From the NCBI GenBank assembly GCA_030418545.1, contig QAIB01000001.1, positions 310,001 to 374,000 on the forward strand: a stretch of DNA of 64,000 bases. Reading direction: 5' to 3'. Each line of letters opens with the position of its first letter. Position 1 is the stretch's first letter. A model generated the notes under the pieces. The model was given only the letters and a program-made list of their open reading frames with translations, was not told the DNA's origin and ran no database searches. The DNA comes from Xenophilus aerolatus. GTDB taxonomy: Bacteria; Pseudomonadota; Gammaproteobacteria; Burkholderiales; Burkholderiaceae_C. Positions 15,613 to 23,933 of the stretch are shown in pieces. Made by a program: the position numbers and the translations under genes.

Positions 15613-16521
15613 GTGAACATCGATTTCAAGGGCCGCGTGGCCATCGTCACCGGGGCCGGCGGCGGCCTGGGCCGCCAGCATGCGCTGGCGCTGGCGGCGC
15701 GGGGCGCCAAGGTGCTGGTCAACGACCTGGGCGGCGCGGTGGACGGGCAGGGCGGCTCGGCCACGGCGGCGCAGCAGGTGGTCGACGAGATCCGCGCGGC
15801 CGGCGGCGAGGCCATCGCCAACGGCGCCTCGGTCACCGACTTCGCGGCCGTGCAGGCCATGGTGCAGCAGGCGGTGGACGCCTGGGGCCGGGTCGACGTG
15901 CTGGTCAACAACGCCGGCATCCTGCGCGACAAGAGCTTCGCCAAGATGGACCTGGCGGACTTCCGCCTGGTGGTCGACGTGCACCTGATGGGCGCGGTGC
16001 ACTGCACCAAGGCCGTGTGGGCGCTGATGAACGAGCAGAAGTACGGCCGCATCGTGATGACCACCTCGTCCTCGGGCCTGTACGGCAACTTCGGCCAGAG
16101 CAACTACGGCGCCGCCAAGCTCGCGCTGGTGGGCCTGATGCAGACGCTGAGCCTCGAGGGCGCCAAGAACAACATCCACGTCAACTGCCTGGCGCCGACC
16201 GCGGCCACGCGCATGACCGAGGGCCTGATGCCGCAGGAGGTGCTTGACGCCCTCAAGCCCGAGGCCGTGGTGCCGGCGATGCTGGTTCTGGCCGCTGAGA
16301 GCGCGCCCACCCGCACCATCCTGTGTGCCGGCGCCGGCACCTTCGAGGCCGCGCACATCACGCTCACGCAGGGCGCCTACATCGGCCTGGCGGCCGACAC
16401 GCCTGAGCAGCTGGCCGCGCGCCTGCAGGAAGTGACCGACCGCAACGGCGAGCAGGTGCCGCAAAGCGGCGCCGCGCAGGGCGCCAACGAGGTCGGCAAG
16501 GCGATGGCGGCGCGCCGCTGA
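15613..16521 (+). CDS. SDR-family oxidoreductase (3-hydroxyacyl-CoA dehydrogenase-like)
   Basis: A 302-residue short-chain dehydrogenase/reductase. The cofactor motif is T13-G-A-G-G-G-L-G20, NNAG is at 99-102, and the catalytic set is the serine in TSSSG (152-154), Y165 and K169. LVNDLGG at 35-41 and the C-terminal TRTILCAGAGTFEAAHITLTQG region resemble the dehydrogenase part of peroxisomal multifunctional enzyme type 2, suggesting a 3-hydroxyacyl-CoA substrate in fatty-acid or steroid beta-oxidation. It starts at GTG 15613 after AAGGAA and stands alone, convergent with the EF-hand protein gene. Confidence 0.88.
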   Translation: MNIDFKGRVAIVTGAGGGLGRQHALALAARGAKVLVNDLGGAVDGQGGSATAAQQVVDEIRAAGGEAIANGASVTDFAAVQAMVQQAVDAWGRVDVLVNNAGILRDKSFAKMDLADFRLVVDVHLMGAVHCTKAVWALMNEQKYGRIVMTTSSSGLYGNFGQSNYGAAKLALVGLMQTLSLEGAKNNIHVNCLAPTAATRMTEGLMPQEVLDALKPEAVVPAMLVLAAESAPTRTILCAGAGTFEAAHITLTQGAYIGLAADTPEQLAARLQEVTDRNGEQVPQSGAAQGANEVGKAMAARR

Positions 16522-16534
16522 GGCGCGCGCGTCT

Positions 16535-18730
16535 TCAGGAGGCCGGCGCGCCCGTGGCAGCCGGCACCTCCGGTGCGTGCTGCAGCGCGGCCGGCAGGCG
16601 CGGGTCCAGCCAGTCCATGCGCCAGGCCAGCACCGCGATCGCGGCGACCAGCACCACCGCGGCGGCCGCGCCGGCGAAGCCGTTGCGGTCGGCAAAGGGG
16701 TCGCGCGTGATGCGCCGCGCCGTGGCCGGCACATGCGCCACCTGCGACAGCGACGCACCCAGCCGCACGTTGACCTTCATGCGCCCGTTGATGGCCCAGC
16801 CGCTCGCGTCCAGGATCGGCCCCAGGCTGCGCTGGCGCAGTTTGAGCCAGGCGATCAGCATGCTCGGCCCGGAGATCGCCAGCACGATGCCTGCGAGGGC
16901 GATCGGGATCCAGGCGCCCAGGTCGATGAACTTCGCGAAGATGCCCACCATCACCGCGCTGATGCTGCCCAGCGCCACGCCGATGGCCGCCACCGTCCCG
17001 ACGTCGATGCGCCCGTTGCCCGCCTTGGGCACCACGCCGGGCTTGGCCGGCGCGGCGGCCGCCTTGTCGGCCGTGGTGAGCGAGGTCGCCACCGACGTCA
17101 GCGAGCTCTGTGCCGTGGCCTCGCTGGCCGCGGCGCGCTTGGCCACCTGCTCCTCGATCACGCGCACGAATTTCTTGTAGGGCGAGAAGAAGGCCTGCGC
17201 CACGCTGGTCGGGTTCTCGATCAGCTTGGTGATGCTGGCGTCCCAGTCGCGGCCCTGCCGGTCGTAGAAGACGCCGTTGCGTCCGACGAAAAGAAAGTCG
17301 ACGTCGCCCGCGGTGAAGGCGGCCACGATGCCCATCTTCTGGCCCTCGCGCGTGCAGTCGCAATACGCAAGGCAGGTCTTGGCCAGGCCGGCGAGCATGG
17401 CGTGCTTCTTCGCGTCGTCCACCCGCACCGTCAGGTCGCAGCTGCGGCCGTCGAGGTACAGCGTGCCGGCCTGGAAGATCGCGCCCTCGCGGTGGTAGAA
17501 GGCCTTGAAGGACACGAAGTTGTGCAGCAGCGCGACCAGGTCGCGGCGCAGGCGGATCAGCCGTTCCAGGTCGACGATGCGCGCGTTGTGCGCCTCCACG
17601 CCCTCATCCTCGGCGATGAGCGCGAGCAGCGCGGGCCGGGCTTCGAGCCACGCATCGAGTGCGGCCGAGTCCGCGGCGCCCAGCTTCGTGTCGGGCCGCG
17701 TGCGCAGCCACTCGCGGCAGGGTGCCAGGCGGGCGAGCAGATCGCGCCACTGCGCCTCGCTCAGGGCCTCGGTGCCTTCGCCCAGCAGCGGCACGGCCGC
17801 CGCATCGCGCAGGCGCCCCAGCGCGTCGGCCCAGGCGGGATTCACATGCCCGACCAGCGGCAAGGTGCGGCCCGGTGTGACGGGCGCGAGCGGCAGCGCG
17901 GCGAGGGCCGCGGCGTGCGCATCGATGGCCTGGCCGGCCAGCGCCTCGTACTCGGCGGGCGAGGGGTTCAGCGCCGGCACGGCTTGGATGTCGTAGGCCG
18001 CGACGCGGCAGCGCGCGAAGAAGTCCTCGACCTTGTCGTGCACCGCCTCCACCGCCTGCGCGGCATCGAGCGTGCGGCCGCCCAGCGGCATGGCCGGCCC
18101 GTCGGCCACGGCCCGCGCATGCCAGTCGCGCAGCGCCTGCACGTCGGCGAAGAAGGCGTCGGCGTGCGCGCGGTCCACGCCGGCTTCGCCGTTGCGGTCC
18201 TGCACGCTGCCGTGGGTGGCGACGATGCGGCGGATGAGCGCCTGCGTCGGCGCGTCCTGCGCCGTCGCCGCCGTCACGATGCCGTCGCCGTTGAAGCGCA
18301 TCGCGGCCAGCAGCTCGCTGCGGCCGGTGACATCTTCGAGCGTGAGCGCATCGCCCGCGCCCTTGCCCACGATCTCCAGGATGCGGGCCACCTCGGGCGC
18401 CAATGCGCTGCCCTCGGCAAGATCGGCCACGGCCAGCGTGGCGTGCGGCGCGAGCAGCGTGTCGGGGTCGCGCAGTTCCCTGCACACCCATTCGCAGGCC
18501 GCGATCAGTTCGGGCGGGCGGATGCGCCCGTCGTGGTTGGTGTCGATCAGCTCCAGCGTGCGGGCATCGAACTCCAGGCCTTGCACCGGACAGGCGAGGG
18601 CAACCCACAGCTTGGGGTCGAGCTCGCGCAGGCGCGCGATGTCCTCGCCGCTGCGGAAGATGACCTGGTCCACGCCGCCCGCGCGGACGAATTGCCAGGC
18701 ATGCGGCGTTGCCGCGCTCGGTCCATCCAT
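16535..18730 (-). CDS. Large EF-hand membrane protein of unknown function
   Basis: A 731-residue protein. Near residue 65 it holds a canonical 12-residue EF-hand loop (DTNHDGRIRPPE, ligands at positions 1, 3, 5 and 12), and about 80 residues later a second, weaker site (RFNGDGIVTAATAQD), so calcium binding is likely. A long central part is soluble and alpha-helical; the C-terminal third has three hydrophobic segments (VGTVAAIGVALGSISAVMVG, PIALAGIVLAISGPSMLIAWL, GAAAAVVLVAAIAVLAW). It overlaps or abuts the S30AE-like gene: GTG 18736 overlaps that stop, while ATG 18730 has GGAG upstream and is used here. I do not recognise a named family. Confidence 0.75.
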   Translation of the reverse strand: MDGPSAATPHAWQFVRAGGVDQVIFRSGEDIARLRELDPKLWVALACPVQGLEFDARTLELIDTNHDGRIRPPELIAACEWVCRELRDPDTLLAPHATLAVADLAEGSALAPEVARILEIVGKGAGDALTLEDVTGRSELLAAMRFNGDGIVTAATAQDAPTQALIRRIVATHGSVQDRNGEAGVDRAHADAFFADVQALRDWHARAVADGPAMPLGGRTLDAAQAVEAVHDKVEDFFARCRVAAYDIQAVPALNPSPAEYEALAGQAIDAHAAALAALPLAPVTPGRTLPLVGHVNPAWADALGRLRDAAAVPLLGEGTEALSEAQWRDLLARLAPCREWLRTRPDTKLGAADSAALDAWLEARPALLALIAEDEGVEAHNARIVDLERLIRLRRDLVALLHNFVSFKAFYHREGAIFQAGTLYLDGRSCDLTVRVDDAKKHAMLAGLAKTCLAYCDCTREGQKMGIVAAFTAGDVDFLFVGRNGVFYDRQGRDWDASITKLIENPTSVAQAFFSPYKKFVRVIEEQVAKRAAASEATAQSSLTSVATSLTTADKAAAAPAKPGVVPKAGNGRIDVGTVAAIGVALGSISAVMVGIFAKFIDLGAWIPIALAGIVLAISGPSMLIAWLKLRQRSLGPILDASGWAINGRMKVNVRLGASLSQVAHVPATARRITRDPFADRNGFAGAAAAVVLVAAIAVLAWRMDWLDPRLPAALQHAPEVPAATGAPAS

Positions 18731-18732
18731 CC

Positions 18733-19089
18733 TCACTCCAGCGTGCCGTCGACGGTGCGGATCGTGCTGCGGTCGCGGTGCTTGGCGCTGCGTTCGGTCT
18801 TGTGTTCGATCTGGCGCTTGAGCTTGTCCAGCGCACCGCGGAAGGCGTCATCCAGCGTCCCGGCATCGTGCGTCACGGCCAGCGGTGCATGGTGCGCGAG
18901 CCGCGCCTCCATCACGCAGCGCTTGTCGGCATCGCTGGCGCGCTGGCCGTTCTCGTCGCTCAGGTGCACCTCGATGCGGGTGAGATCGTCCGCATAGCGA
19001 TGCAGCTGCTGGCGCAGCTCCTCGTCGGCCCAGCGGTCCAGCGACTCCTTGTTCTCGACGCCGTTGCTCGTGTTCAGCTGGATTTGCAT
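18733..19089 (-). CDS. S30AE/HPF-like ribosome-associated protein
   Basis: A 118-residue protein with the S30AE (RaiA/HPF) pattern: MQIQLNTSNGVENKESLDRW, LHRYADDLTRIEVHLSDENG, RCVMEARLAHHAPLAVTHDAGTLDDAFRGALDKLKRQIEHK. Family members bind the 30S decoding centre and hibernate or protect ribosomes in stress. This one is short and lacks the C-terminal dimerisation domain of long HPF. ATG 19089 has AGGAG 9 bases before it. The stop is shared with the start region of the EF-hand membrane protein, so the two form an operon. Confidence 0.85.
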   Translation of the reverse strand: MQIQLNTSNGVENKESLDRWADEELRQQLHRYADDLTRIEVHLSDENGQRASDADKRCVMEARLAHHAPLAVTHDAGTLDDAFRGALDKLKRQIEHKTERSAKHRDRSTIRTVDGTLE

Positions 19090-19325
19090 GCGTGCCATCT
19101 CCTGGGGCAGTTCAACATGTCCGCGAGGGTGCGGCATGCAGGGGCCCGAACGCGTAGGCCGAGGTCCAAGCCGCCGTTCGGCGATCCTGCCCAATCGGCC
19201 CGCTCGCCCCGGTGTGGCGGCCGGCATCGGCCTTTGCCTACAGCCGCAACGATCCGCTGCGCGCTAGCGTCGTGCCGCCCCTCGCGGGCAAAAGATCGTT
19301 TCGCCTTTTCACAGGACAGACCAAC

Positions 19326-19526
19326 ATGAAGAAATACCTGATCGCGCTCGCCGCAGCCACCATGTGTGTGGCCAGCTTTGCTCAACCGATGCGTCCCCCG
19401 CCGCCGCCCGGCCCGCACATGGAGCGTCCGCACGCGCGCCCCCACCATCGCAAGCACAAGGTCTGGGTGCCCGCGCACCGCGACCACCGCGGCCGCTACG
19501 TGCGCGGCCACTATGTCTGGCGCTGA
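19326..19526 (+). CDS. Small secreted His/Arg/Tyr-rich protein
   Basis: A 66-residue protein with a clear signal peptide (MKKYLIALAAATMCVASFAQ, cleavage after SFA) and a mature part of 46 residues rich in Pro, His and Arg (PMRPPPPPGPHMERPHARPHH). The end VWVPAHRDHRGRYVRGHYVWR resembles the VWVPGHW / GRYVWV repeats of YXWGXW-type exported proteins. AGGA precedes ATG 19326. Role unknown; metal binding by the histidines is a guess. Confidence 0.7.
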   Translation: MKKYLIALAAATMCVASFAQPMRPPPPPGPHMERPHARPHHRKHKVWVPAHRDHRGRYVRGHYVWR

Positions 19527-19538
19527 GCGCCGCGCCGT

Positions 19539-21191
19539 TCAACGCTCCTGCAGGCGCGCGTCCTTCGGGTAGCCGATGGTGTAGTCGGCCGTGAAGCGGG
19601 CGCGCTGGCCGGCGCCCAGCTCGGTGCGCCACATCGCCACACCCGGCTGCCGGTTCCACGCCAGCTCGGCCGGTTGCGGCGAGAACTGCGACGCCACGCG
19701 CACCTGCTCGTTGACCGACACGGGCGCTGCTTCCAGCACCTGCACGGCGATCGGCGTGCGGTGCCGGTTCTCCACCACATAGGCGCGCTGCACCTGGCGC
19801 TCGGCACGGCTGCCGGCGAAGCCGCCGCTGCCCTGGTTGTCGCGCTCGGGCTCGGCGCTCACGCGCACCAGTTCGTCGCGGCCGAAGGAGAGCGTCACGC
19901 GTGCCGGCCCGTCGACGTTGCCCGGCGCGTTCCACTGGCCGCTGCCGACGAAGGCGCCGTCCCGGTACAGCTGCAGCGCGCCGGCCGGCCACACACCTTC
20001 GGGCTGCGCGATGTCGGCCACGAGGTAGGCCGCCTGCTCCAGCCTCGGGCTGATGCGCACCGCCACCTGCGCCGTGTCTTCATGCTGGCCCAGCGGCATG
20101 GCTACGCGCTGGCCGTTCGACGGCACGTCGATGGCTTGGGTCACGTCGAACTCGGTGGCGAAGCTGCCTTGGAACACGTTGACGTCGAAGAGCGGCCGCT
20201 CCGGCAGCATCGCCTTGGCCGCGGCCATGGGCGCCGCGGGTGCCGGCGCCATGGCGAAGCGCGCCACGCTGTCCTCGCGCGCGACCTGCTGCTGCGGTGG
20301 CGGCTCGACGCCGATGCGCCACGGCGCGGGCGTGCGGCCGGCCGTGTTGCGCCTCGGCTGGCCGGTGGACAGCACGAGCTTCACGCCGCGCCAGTCCTCG
20401 CCCGTGGCCTGCGCGACCAGCGCCTGGCGCTCGATGCGCAGCTTGCGGGTGGTGGTGTCCAGCAGTGCGCGGTAGCTGGGCGTCCAGCCCGGCCCGGCCA
20501 CCTGGTAGGAGAGGCGCAGCTCGGCTTCGCGCGGCGCGTCGAGCGTGATCGTCACCGCCGTGACCTGGCCGTTCTCGCCGCCCTGGCTGCGCTGGCGCTC
20601 GGCCAGCAGTGGCTGCAATTGGCGGTCGAGGTCCTCCTGCCGCCGGTCGATCTGGTGCTGGCGCAGCAGCGACTCCTGGCCGGTGCGGCGCATCGCGTCG
20701 GCGGTCGCGGCCAGGTTGCGCGCATCGACCGCGGGCCGCTTCGCATCCCCGTCGCCACCGCCGCCCAGCCCCTTGAGATATCCGGTGACCAGGCCCAGCG
20801 CGTCGCGCTCGGCCTGCAGCGTGGCCTTCTGGTCTTCCAGCGCGCGGATGCGGCCGTCGAGTGCACTGGTGGCGCAGGCGGCCGAGAGCGCGCGTGGCTC
20901 GGTGATGACCGAGGTCTCGCCCACGCGCACCGAAGCGTCGGCGCTCACCTGCAGGCTCTGCACGTCCAGGCCGGCCGGCAGGCAGGCGAGCGTGACGCTG
21001 CGGCTGCCGGCCGGGATGCGGGCCACGCGTTCGACGGTCGCGCTGCCCGGGTAGACCTTGACCTGCGCGATGCGCGAGTTGACTGCGGCGGGCGGCGGCA
21101 TGTCGAGTGCGGCGGCCGGCAGGGTGAAGACCGCGGCGAGTGCGGCCAGCAGCGGCTCGGGGCGCAGGAGGGGCGAGGACAGGAAAGACAT
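19539..21191 (-). CDS. DUF4139 domain protein (mucoidy inhibitor-like)
   Basis: A 550-residue exported protein with a signal peptide (hydrophobic core LLAALAAVFTLPAAALD). The N-terminal DUF4140-like part (SRIAQVKVYPGSATVERVARIPAG, LPAGLDVQSLQV) is followed by a coiled coil at about 115-205 (rich in Q, R, E), and then DUF4139 from about 225 (LRLSYQVAGPGWTPSYRALLDT, WRGVKLVLSTGQP). This matches proteins called mucoidy inhibitor A-like; their role is not established. ATG 21191 is the only start compatible with the signal peptide. It is convergent with the small secreted protein gene. Confidence 0.88.
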   Translation of the reverse strand: MSFLSSPLLRPEPLLAALAAVFTLPAAALDMPPPAAVNSRIAQVKVYPGSATVERVARIPAGSRSVTLACLPAGLDVQSLQVSADASVRVGETSVITEPRALSAACATSALDGRIRALEDQKATLQAERDALGLVTGYLKGLGGGGDGDAKRPAVDARNLAATADAMRRTGQESLLRQHQIDRRQEDLDRQLQPLLAERQRSQGGENGQVTAVTITLDAPREAELRLSYQVAGPGWTPSYRALLDTTTRKLRIERQALVAQATGEDWRGVKLVLSTGQPRRNTAGRTPAPWRIGVEPPPQQQVAREDSVARFAMAPAPAAPMAAAKAMLPERPLFDVNVFQGSFATEFDVTQAIDVPSNGQRVAMPLGQHEDTAQVAVRISPRLEQAAYLVADIAQPEGVWPAGALQLYRDGAFVGSGQWNAPGNVDGPARVTLSFGRDELVRVSAEPERDNQGSGGFAGSRAERQVQRAYVVENRHRTPIAVQVLEAAPVSVNEQVRVASQFSPQPAELAWNRQPGVAMWRTELGAGQRARFTADYTIGYPKDARLQER

Positions 21192-21287
21192 GGTGGACTT
21201 CTCCGGAGTTGATGAAGACGCCGTCCGCAGGTGGCGATGAAGGCTCATACGGCGCACGCGGCGTTTCGGGGTTGGCGGATTCGCGGC

Positions 21288-21352
21288 TTCAAGCAAAAAA
21301 AGCCTGCAGCGCCCGTCGGGCGGACGCACGCAGCTATCGAATCCATAGCAAT
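21288..21352 (+). repeat. Dispersed intergenic repeat, copy 4
   Basis: A forward copy: TTCAAGCAAAAAAAGCCTGC, AGCGCCCGTCGGGCGGACGC, then CAGCTATCGAATCCATAGC. It lies in the 287-base gap between divergent genes (DUF4139 and thioesterase). Confidence 0.82.
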
Positions 21353-21478
21353 GCGCCGTGATGTCGCCCGCGCGTCTGTCGCCCACGCAACCGCGGCGGG
21401 CGGTAGCGTCGCGCGCGGGACGACGCGCAGGCCCGGTGATTCCTAGAGTGCCTGCACCGTTCCACCAGGAGTCGTCCG

Positions 21479-21907
21479 ATGCTCGACACCATCACCGCCA
21501 TCAACGCCAGCGCCGCCTTCAACCGCTGGGCCGGCTTCGAGGTCACGCAGGCCGCCGACGGCCAGGCCGAACTGCAGCTCGCCTGGCGCGCGGAGGACAT
21601 GGGCCAGTACGCCGGCTTCCTGCACGCGGGGCTGATCGGCGCGCTGATCGACACCGTGTGCGGATTCGCGGCGGCGACCGTGTCGGGCCGCGTGCTCGCC
21701 TCGCACTTCGCGGTCAATTGCCTGGCGCCGGCGGTGGGTGAGCGCTTCGTCGCCCGCGGCCGGGTCGTGCGCGCGGGGCGCAAGCAGGTCTTCACCACCG
21801 CCGAGCTGTTTGCCGAGGCGCGCGCCGGCGACCCAGCCACACGCAAGCTGGTCGCCACCGGGGACGCGATCCTGGTGCCGGTGGAGGACGCGGCGCCGGC
21901 GCGCTGA
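21479..21907 (+). CDS. PaaI-like hotdog-fold thioesterase
   Basis: A 142-residue hotdog-fold protein: FNRWAGFEVTQAADGQAEL, the family signature YAGFLHAGLIGALIDTVCGFAA (HAG plus the acidic helix residue D), and a C-terminal beta sheet with RGRVVRAGRKQVFTTAEL. It should hydrolyse acyl-CoA thioesters, probably as a tetramer like PaaI. The start follows AGGAG (CCAGGAGTCGTCCG) and a TAGAGT hexamer sits 31 bases upstream of it, as a -10-like element. Confidence 0.88.
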   Translation: MLDTITAINASAAFNRWAGFEVTQAADGQAELQLAWRAEDMGQYAGFLHAGLIGALIDTVCGFAAATVSGRVLASHFAVNCLAPAVGERFVARGRVVRAGRKQVFTTAELFAEARAGDPATRKLVATGDAILVPVEDAAPAR

Positions 21908-22009
21908 TCCCGGCCCCTGTGCGTGCGCGCCACAGCGCGCTGGCCGGCGGCGCGATCAGCCGCTAGAGTGGCACGCTCGATCCCACAACAACGCGAACAG
22001 GAGGTGCCC

Positions 22010-22090
22010 ATGCCGAACCGCTTCTTCCCCATCGCATCCGCACCTGTGGCCATGCCGGGCATCCGCTGCCCGCACATGCCGCGCGGCTGA
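22010..22090 (+). CDS. 26-residue peptide ORF with strong RBS
   Basis: A 27-codon ORF (MPNRFFPIASAPVAMPGIRC, then PHMPRG) preceded by the near-ideal Shine-Dalgarno CAGGAGGTG six bases before the ATG, and by a TAGAGT -10-like hexamer 41 bases upstream of the ATG. The product has one cysteine, one histidine and several prolines. It lies in the 286-base gap before a GNAT gene whose own RBS is poor (22194). It may be a leader peptide controlling the GNAT mRNA, or a free small peptide. No homologue is known to me. Confidence 0.45.
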   Translation: MPNRFFPIASAPVAMPGIRCPHMPRG

Positions 22091-22193
22091 GGCCGCGCCC
22101 CGCATCGCGCCGGCCCCCGCGCCGGTCCTTCCAGTTCCAGACGCCCGAGCCCACGCCCCCGCGTGGCGCGGTCGTCGTTCCCGTGGGAATTCC

Positions 22194-23279
22194 ATGACAC
22201 ACGATCCCCTCGCGGACCGGGCGCGCGTGCCCGGCGTCCGCATCGAGCCCTTCGACGTGCACGGCGCCAGCGCGTCGACCTGGACCGCCTACCAGCGCTA
22301 CCGCCGCGTGCGCGACCTCGACCGCGCGCCCGACATGCCGCTCATGAGCGACGACGAGTTCGTTCGCACCCTGCAGCGCGAAGAGCCGCTGGTGCAGCAC
22401 CACCGCTGGACGGCGTGGGCGGCCGATGGCGAACCCGTCGGCAACCTGCTGGCCAGCGTCCGCCGCGCTGGCACGCCCGGTGCGCACGAGCACGCCGCGC
22501 TGGCCGACGCGTGGTGCTACGTGCTGCCGTCATGGCGGCGGCGCGGCATCGCGGCTTGCATGCTCGGCACGCTGCACCACTTCCTGCAGATGCAGGGGCG
22601 CACGCTGGTCACGGTGCAGGCGCACGACCCCGCGGCCTGGGCCTGGCTCGCGTCGCTGGGCACTCCGCCCAGGCTGTCGACGGTCCAGAACCGGCTGCAC
22701 TTCGACCGCCTCGACGCCGCGCTCCTGCAGCGCTGGCGCGAGGCGCCGGCCATCGCCGCGCACGGCCTGCGCTGGGAACTGCACGCTGGCCGGGTGCCGC
22801 TGGACCGTCTGGCGCAGCTGCTGCCGGTGTTCGACCGGCTGTTCCGCGACGTGCCGCTGGGCGCGCTCGAAGGCCCGCCGGTGCGCCACGCGCTGGAGGA
22901 CTTCCGCAGCTGGTACGCCGACATGGACGCGCGCGGCGGCGCCCACCACGTGGCGCTGCTGCTCGGCGCGGCGGGCGAGGTGGCGGCGCTGAGCATCGGG
23001 TCGTGGGACGCGCGCATGCCGGATGTGCTGTGGCAGAAGCTCACCACCACCGACCCGCGCTGGCGCGGGCTCGGCCTGGCCAAGGCGGTGAAGGCGGCCC
23101 TGCTGATCGGCGCGCGCGAGCTGCATCCGACGCTGCGCCGTGCCGTGACCGTCAACGCCGAGGTCAACGCGCCGATGCTCGCCGTCAATCGCCAGATGGG
23201 CTACGAGGTCCACCGGCGCGAGGCCTTCTACCAAGCGCCGCGCGAAGCCATCGGCGCCTGGCTCGCCAAGCGCGGCTGA
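22194..23279 (+). CDS. GNAT-family protein with two acetyltransferase-like halves
   Basis: A 361-residue protein. The N-terminal half (residues about 10-165) contains CYVLPSWRRRGIAACMLGTLHHF, an acetyl-CoA-binding loop (RxxGIA). The C-terminal half (about 190-361) contains TTDPRWRGLGLAKAVKAALL with another loop (RGLGLA) and NAEVNAPMLAVNRQMGYEVHR, the usual beta6-7 end of GNAT. It is therefore a tandem GNAT, with both acetyl-CoA loops intact. The acceptor is unknown. The ATG at 22194 has only GGGA upstream. Confidence 0.82.
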   Translation: MTHDPLADRARVPGVRIEPFDVHGASASTWTAYQRYRRVRDLDRAPDMPLMSDDEFVRTLQREEPLVQHHRWTAWAADGEPVGNLLASVRRAGTPGAHEHAALADAWCYVLPSWRRRGIAACMLGTLHHFLQMQGRTLVTVQAHDPAAWAWLASLGTPPRLSTVQNRLHFDRLDAALLQRWREAPAIAAHGLRWELHAGRVPLDRLAQLLPVFDRLFRDVPLGALEGPPVRHALEDFRSWYADMDARGGAHHVALLLGAAGEVAALSIGSWDARMPDVLWQKLTTTDPRWRGLGLAKAVKAALLIGARELHPTLRRAVTVNAEVNAPMLAVNRQMGYEVHRREAFYQAPREAIGAWLAKRG

Positions 23280-23348
23280 GCCGCGCGCGGGGGCGACGGA
23301 ATTCGCCCCGCGGGCGCCCAGCCTGGCGGATGGCGGCGCCGGCCGGCC

Positions 23349-23573
23349 TCAGGGTTCCTGGTTGCTGTCCGGCTTCAGGTTCTCGTGCAGGTGGAAAGCA
23401 TCCGAGTCGTCGTTGTCGGCGGACTGGGCGTCCTGGCGCTTGCGGGTCATGCGTTCGGTCGTCGCAGGAGCGACGTTGCCGTTGCTCGTGAGCTTCTTGG
23501 CGGGGCCGATGTTCGCGGCGGCGCCGTCCGTCGTGGGACGGGTGCCGTCACCGCTGTCGAGAGGGTTGGTCAT
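23349..23573 (-). CDS. Small hydrophilic hypothetical protein
   Basis: A 74-residue, highly polar protein (MTNPLDSGDGTRPTTDGAAA, many N, D, S, T, K) with no hydrophobic segment, so probably intrinsically disordered. AGGA precedes ATG 23573. It is convergent with the tandem GNAT gene. No family recognised. Confidence 0.6.
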   Translation of the reverse strand: MTNPLDSGDGTRPTTDGAAANIGPAKKLTSNGNVAPATTERMTRKRQDAQSADNDDSDAFHLHENLKPDSNQEP

Positions 23574-23933
23574 GGGTGTTCCTGGGTGGATGGAAAGGTC
23601 GAACGCACCGCCCGGGCCGCCCTGGGGCAGCCGTTCGGGTGCATGCCTGCAGCTTGGCAGTTGCGACAGGGCGCGCTGTGGTCCTGCGCTGTCCCGGGCG
23701 TAGGCGCAGCCGCCGAGAAGCCGCCCGTTAGGTCACCGTGCCCGTGCACTGCAGCGGCGGGGACACCCGGCTGCGGACAGCCGCGGCCGGCGGAGTCGTC
23801 TTTCAAGCCAAATCGGGCTGCGGCGCCCGTCCTGCCTGCGCAAGCAGCTCTCATTTCGATAGCAGAACGGGCCGCGGAGCCAAGCGCGGACAATCGCGCT
23901 CTCCCTTCCTTCCAGCCAGCAGCCAGCGCCCCG
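23574..23933. other. Intergenic region with one repeat copy
   Basis: A 360-base gap between the divergent small hydrophilic gene and the YlqF-like GTPase. It holds dispersed repeat copy 5 (23801-23867). I see no convincing ORF, terminator or RNA gene in the remainder; longer frames through it are continuations of out-of-frame shadows. Confidence 0.5.
23801..23867 (+). repeat. Dispersed intergenic repeat, copy 5
   Basis: A nearly complete forward copy: TTTCAAGCCAAATCGGGCTG, CGGCGCCCGTCCTGCCTGCG, then CAAGCAGCTCTCATTTCGATAGC. The left arm is GCTCT instead of GCTAT; the right arm ATAGC is intact. It ends 67 bases before the GTPase start. Confidence 0.82.
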
